From: CAZWVR01 sp964637235 | GTDB taxonomy: Bacteria > Bacteroidota > Bacteroidia > Bacteroidales > S143-33 | DNA length: 10,142 nt | Assembly (NCBI GenBank): GCA_964637235.1 | Contig: CAZWVR010000085.1 | Span: forward strand, 1 to 10,142 | Direction: 5' to 3' | In this document: piece after piece, positions 6,807-10,142 of the stretch | Numbering within the stretch: the first letter of the stretch is position 1 | Layout: every line of letters begins with the position of its first letter | Notes under the pieces: generated by a model | Told to the model about the DNA's origin: nothing | Databases searched by the model: none | What the model saw: the letters and a program-made list of their open reading frames with translations, nothing else | Translations under genes and position numbers: made by a program

Positions 6807-7853
6807 CTATTTGACTAAATGATGAAAAGTTTTTAAAAAATCCTGATAATTAACAGATTTATATTTTCCAGAGGCAAAATAACTCAAAATAGGTTCAATA
6901 GTTTTTGAAGAAAAATATCCCGGAATTATAGCAATAATATTAAAATGTTTATCCAAAAAGACCAAAGCAGGATAATATAGTCTATTATTAAATATAGCCA
7001 AAGCTAATTGATGCGGCTGATTTTTACCGAGACTTTTATATTTTTTACCATTGAGAATTACCTCCTGCTGCATTGCTAAATCAAAAGCCACAGATTTAAA
7101 TTTGTTATTTAAAATATTTGCAATAACAGGATTTCTGAAAGTTGTTTTAAGCATTACTTTACAAGAGTTGCACCAATCAACATAGGAAAATAGAAAATAA
7201 AGTTTATTAGTATCTGAGGATAGAACCTCAGAAAAAGTTTTCCAATTAACATTTGCAGAGGTATCTAATTGCTCCTCAGGTTTCAATTTTTGGAGTTTAT
7301 CTTTAAAATAACTGGGATAAGTATAATAATAAGCAATTTGAAAATCGGTCAATGATTCATAATTATTTATACCCTCGGCAAAATATACAAGTATAGGTTG
7401 TATAGATTTTACATCGTAATATCCTGCAATAGGATAATGCCGACGTTTTCTATCAATATAAACGATAGTAGGATATGCAAGGCGTCCATTCAATAATTCA
7501 CGCGCCAAAGCATTGACTTTACCTTCTTTAAGATACCATTTACCATTATAATATAAAGAATCATCCTTTTCAGCGTTTATCCTAACTGGATAAAAATTTT
7601 GATTTATATACGAAGCAATATTAGGATTAGAAAAAGTTCGTTTCATCATAACTTTGCACCAACCGCACCAATCTGTATAAACATCTATAAGAAAAGGCTT
7701 TGGGGATATGTTAAATAAACTATCAGCAGTTTTAATATCAAGCCAATGCACAGGGCTGGTCTCTACCTCAGTATTTATTTTATTCTGAGCTAAACCAAAA
7801 TAAGCTAAAAAAACAAAAAAGGTTAAAACCAAAAAAAAGTTTATAGTCCGCAT
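6807..7853 (-). CDS. Exported protein with two thioredoxin-like domains
   Basis: Residues 1-22 form a signal peptide (MRTINFFLVLTFFVFLAYFG then LAQ), so the mature protein works in the periplasm or is membrane-attached. Two thioredoxin folds follow. The first, about 35-165, has W62-C-G-W-C66 and the cis-proline stretch AYPTIVYID at 126-134. The second, about 200-330, has W227-C-N-S-C231 and YYPALVFLD at 293-301. The copies align through TTFRNPVIA/RTFSNPNIA, NGKWY/NGKKY, LNGRL/FNNRL and IQPILVYFA/IEPILSYFA, so the gene arose by internal duplication. Both keep the CxxC pair but with different inner residues, so their redox potentials or partners may differ. Such thioredoxin_7/DUF255-like domains act as disulfide reductases or relays; the substrate is unknown. 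There is no CcmG- or TlpA-type context. No consensus promoter is visible upstream, so it may be read through from the sensor genes. Confidence 0.88.
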   Translation of the reverse strand: MRTINFFLVLTFFVFLAYFGLAQNKINTEVETSPVHWLDIKTADSLFNISPKPFLIDVYTDWCGWCKVMMKRTFSNPNIASYINQNFYPVRINAEKDDSLYYNGKWYLKEGKVNALARELLNGRLAYPTIVYIDRKRRHYPIAGYYDVKSIQPILVYFAEGINNYESLTDFQIAYYYTYPSYFKDKLQKLKPEEQLDTSANVNWKTFSEVLSSDTNKLYFLFSYVDWCNSCKVMLKTTFRNPVIANILNNKFKSVAFDLAMQQEVILNGKKYKSLGKNQPHQLALAIFNNRLYYPALVFLDKHFNIIAIIPGYFSSKTIEPILSYFASGKYKSVNYQDFLKTFHHLVK

Positions 7854-7968
7854 TTTTTTAATTTATAACGTAAAAAAATACTAAGTGTTAGGTTATTTAA
7901 TCTTTTTTAAATTTTCTCTATGCAGAATTATGTTCCTTAGGTAAGATTTTATGATTATATCCAACTCA

Positions 7969-7986
7969 TTAGCTTTATTTAGCTAA
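7969..7986. terminator. Small hairpin after the sensor operon
   Basis: TTAGCT (7969-7974) and AGCTAA (7981-7986) form a 6-bp stem with a 6-base loop, beginning ten bases after the stop of the PAS protein gene on the minus strand. No T-tract follows it in that direction, so termination would be weak. The rest of the 142-base gap 7854-7995 shows neither a consensus promoter nor an ORF. Confidence 0.25.
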
Positions 7987-7995
7987 ACGATTATT

Positions 7996-8646
7996 TTATT
8001 GTTTAAGCTTTTCAATAACTGCAAAATTTTCTATCTTTTGGTCTTTATCGCGAATTAATGGTATAATTTTACGTCTAACTTTAATGGTTTTATTATCAAT
8101 AGTTTTTAATTCTCCATCATATTCTACCATTTTTTTAGTATTATTTACCTGTTTCAAATAAATTATAAAATCATCATCGGCAAAATCAGAAAAATTAATT
8201 TTCTGATTTTTCTCATCGGGTTTATGTGGAAATTTAACCAAGCTATAAAATGCAGGATTTCCCCACAATATTCTTGTATCGTTATCAATTATCAACACGT
8301 TTTCATACAAAGAATTCATAATAATTGAAAGTTGCTCAATATGAAAAGATTGAATAATTAAATTTTCCTGATACTTATCAATATCGGCAGCAATTTTCTT
8401 TACCTTTGTATGATAAAAATAAAGTAAAAAAGCCACTACAATACTCATAAAAGCAAAACCCACTAGAAAAAAATTTTTTAATAATCTTTGTGTCTCTACC
8501 TCTGCTTTAAGACCAATAATATCCTCTAAATTAGATGTTGAAGTTACTAAACTATCTATATTTGTCGGGATAGAGTCAGGATTTTGTGCCCAGAAAATAA
8601 AGACCACAAAAAATAACAATAAAAATAAGAATAATTTTTTAACCAT
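7996..8646 (-). CDS. Membrane-bound single PAS-domain protein without output domain
   Basis: The protein has an N-terminal signal peptide (cleavage expected after FWA at 18-20), a short periplasmic part (about 21-56), one membrane helix (about 58-78, FFLVGFAFMSIVVAFLLYFY), a linker helix and a C-terminal PAS-like fold (about 105-213). The PAS part shows LYENVLIIDNDTRILWGNPAF at its start and the strand pattern KTIKVRRKIIPLIRDKDQKIENFAVI at its end. At 216 residues it ends right after PAS: there is no histidine kinase, GGDEF, EAL or methyl-accepting domain. ATG at 8644-8646 lies within the last codons of the upstream sensor gene (8-base overlap), so the two are co-translated and probably form one complex. 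It may sense a ligand or dimerise with the upstream sensor's PAS domain. The ligand cannot be predicted. Confidence 0.82.
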   Translation of the reverse strand: MVKKLFLFLLLFFVVFIFWAQNPDSIPTNIDSLVTSTSNLEDIIGLKAEVETQRLLKNFFLVGFAFMSIVVAFLLYFYHTKVKKIAADIDKYQENLIIQSFHIEQLSIIMNSLYENVLIIDNDTRILWGNPAFYSLVKFPHKPDEKNQKINFSDFADDDFIIYLKQVNNTKKMVEYDGELKTIDNKTIKVRRKIIPLIRDKDQKIENFAVIEKLKQ

Positions 8647-10142
8647 TGTCTTGTTGTTTTTTGTTTTTCATTACATCTGTAATATCTATAATGATGTTTA
8701 TAACTTTAAAAGGTTTACCTTCTTGGTCAAAAATTGGAATATAAGCTTCTGAGAACCAGAACTCTCTATTTCCATATATATGGTGCTGGATAAGAGTTTG
8801 ACTTCTGCCGAGTTTTATATTATGCCATAGTTCATCTAATATCTTTTCTTTTTCAGGATCAGCCATATAAGCACCAAGTTTTGTATATAAGATATCTTCC
8901 TTTTTGATTCCGAGGAAATCTAAAAAGCGTTTATTTACATTTATAAGTCGTCTATCCATATCATATTCAAGTACAAAAGCAATTTGATATAAAGCATTTA
9001 CAATATTTTCTAACTCTTGATTTTTACGTTTCATTTCTTCTTGTGTGACTCTCATTTCCTCCATATTCTGACGCATTTCTTCCTCTTGTGTTGATAATTC
9101 TTGTGTTCTACGTTTTAATTCTTCCAGCAATTTATTGGTTTGCAATGTAATTTTCATATTAGCAATAGTAGAAGCAATAGCGACACCAACCCTTTCAATA
9201 AATTGCCTTTGATATGGCTTCATTTCATACATTGAAGCTATTTCAGCCACAGCATAAATAACCTCATTAAACTTAAAAGGAACAATTATTAAAGAATTAG
9301 GTTTTGTTTCTCCCAAGCCAGAAATTATATTAGAATAATCTTCCGGTAAATCTGTTAAATAAATAGTTTCACCTTCAAGTACAACTCGTCCTACTAAACC
9401 TACACCAAATGGTATAGTTTTTTTCAAAAATTTACGTCGTCCATATGCATAACTGGCAACTAATTCCAGATATGGATTTTCAGGATCTTCATCATTGATA
9501 ACAAATAAGCCGCCTTGTTGGGCCTCTACATAATTTACAAGATTTTTTATAGTTTCATAAGTTAATTTTTCAAAATCATTAGCATATTGACGCATTATTT
9601 CTGCGAATTTAGCTTCTCCTTCTATAATCCATCTTTGAATTTTTTCCTCTTCCTGTCTTTTTTTATCCTCTATCTGTGCAATCTTTAAACTTTTCTGCAT
9701 TTGAAGTAATGCTTTACCCAGTATATCTCGCTCTCCTGCTAATTTTAATTCGACTGATAGATTCCCTTTACCTATTTCATTAGCAAAATCTGTTATTTCA
9801 GTAAGGGCATCTATTAATTCATTCACAGACTTTGCAATCTCTCCTATTTCATCATTAGTTTTAACATCCAATTTTAAACTTTCCTCAATATTTCTATCTG
9901 AGAGTTCCTTTAAAACATACGTAACTTCGTTCAATGGTGTAATAATGTTATAGGCTAAAAACAAGGAAAGCAAAATTAAAAGTATAAAACCGACCACTGA
10001 ACCTATAAGTGAAATTATCAAAAGATTTTTATTTTGTTCATCAATAAATTTTGTAGGCAATAAATTCAATAACATCCAATGGGTATCGTAATTAGCTAAT
10101 CTAATTGGTGTAATTACTACAAAATATTTATTTTTAAGACTA
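8639..10142 (-). CDS. Cache-HAMP-GAF-PAS transmembrane sensor (5' end cut by window)
   Basis: The frame is open to the window edge, so the gene starts outside it; the first internal ATG (10075) is not the real start, because the residues before it continue a domain. Of 500 visible residues, 1-32 (YFVVITPIRLANYDTHW then MLLNLLPT) look like the end of a periplasmic Cache domain. A membrane helix follows at about 40-65, HAMP at about 66-118 (DEIGEIAKSVNELIDAL), and a second HAMP-like helix pair near 119-152. A GAF domain spans about 185-325 (GGLFVI, GVGLVGRVVLEGETIYLTD, VIYAVAEIAS). A coiled coil runs about 330-375 (QEEEMRQNMEEMRVTQEEM), and a PAS domain about 376-490 (NVNKRFLDFLGIKKEDILYTKLG). 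It ends after PAS with no kinase or other effector. It would sense an extracellular ligand and pass the state to a partner protein. It overlaps the next PAS gene by 8 bases. The family looks common in Bacteroidota; the ligand is unknown. Confidence 0.9.
   Translation of the reverse strand, partial: SLKNKYFVVITPIRLANYDTHWMLLNLLPTKFIDEQNKNLLIISLIGSVVGFILLILLSLFLAYNIITPLNEVTYVLKELSDRNIEESLKLDVKTNDEIGEIAKSVNELIDALTEITDFANEIGKGNLSVELKLAGERDILGKALLQMQKSLKIAQIEDKKRQEEEKIQRWIIEGEAKFAEIMRQYANDFEKLTYETIKNLVNYVEAQQGGLFVINDEDPENPYLELVASYAYGRRKFLKKTIPFGVGLVGRVVLEGETIYLTDLPEDYSNIISGLGETKPNSLIIVPFKFNEVIYAVAEIASMYEMKPYQRQFIERVGVAIASTIANMKITLQTNKLLEELKRRTQELSTQEEEMRQNMEEMRVTQEEMKRKNQELENIVNALYQIAFVLEYDMDRRLINVNKRFLDFLGIKKEDILYTKLGAYMADPEKEKILDELWHNIKLGRSQTLIQHHIYGNREFWFSEAYIPIFDQEGKPFKVINIIIDITDVMKNKKQQDNG

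Noticed and set aside
8639..10075. Taking ATG at 10075 as the start of the sensor gene
   Set aside because: The frame stays open to the window edge and the residues before this Met (for example YFVVITPIRLANYDTHW) look like the end of a Cache domain, so the gene is truncated by the window.

Overview
The window looks like part of the chromosome of a low-GC member of the Bacteroidota (roughly 30 % G+C by eye). Three kinds of evidence agree. The tRNA-guanine transglycosylase has the zinc-cysteine-free C-terminus I associate with that phylum. Several genes are preceded by TTTG-N19-20-TAnnTTTG promoters rather than sigma70-type -35/-10 boxes and Shine-Dalgarno sites. The TPR, double-thioredoxin and Cache/HAMP/GAF/PAS proteins resemble families common there. 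I see no rRNA, tRNA, insertion sequence, CRISPR array or prophage gene.

Layout. Positions 1-854 (minus) hold a DPM1-like membrane-anchored glycosyltransferase cut off by the left window edge. It is divergent from tgt (1012-2142, plus), which makes the queuosine modification of tRNA. Next, with its own consensus promoter, is a gene at 2200-3339 (plus) whose product is two SiaB-like (GHKL-fold) kinase domains in tandem. The second copy has a worn-down ATP-binding G-box. All remaining genes are on the minus strand and converge on this one: a possible small protein (3408-3626), a ROK-family sugar kinase (3697-4590), a large TPR protein overlapping it by ATGA (4587-6758), an exported protein with two thioredoxin folds (6807-7853), a short membrane PAS protein (7996-8646), and a large Cache-HAMP-GAF-PAS sensor (8639 to beyond the right edge).

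How they may work together. The TPR and ROK genes are translationally coupled and start from a recognisable promoter. The two sensor proteins overlap by 8 bases and both end in a PAS domain with no kinase, cyclase or methyl-accepting output, so they must signal through a partner that is not visible here. The tandem SiaB-like protein is the only signalling enzyme in the window. Linking it to the sensors is speculation, because no SiaC (DUF1987) substrate or PP2C phosphatase is present. The most unusual items are the tandem SiaB architecture, the effector-less sensor pair and the asymmetric double thioredoxin. I do not find a complete, clearly new multi-gene system.
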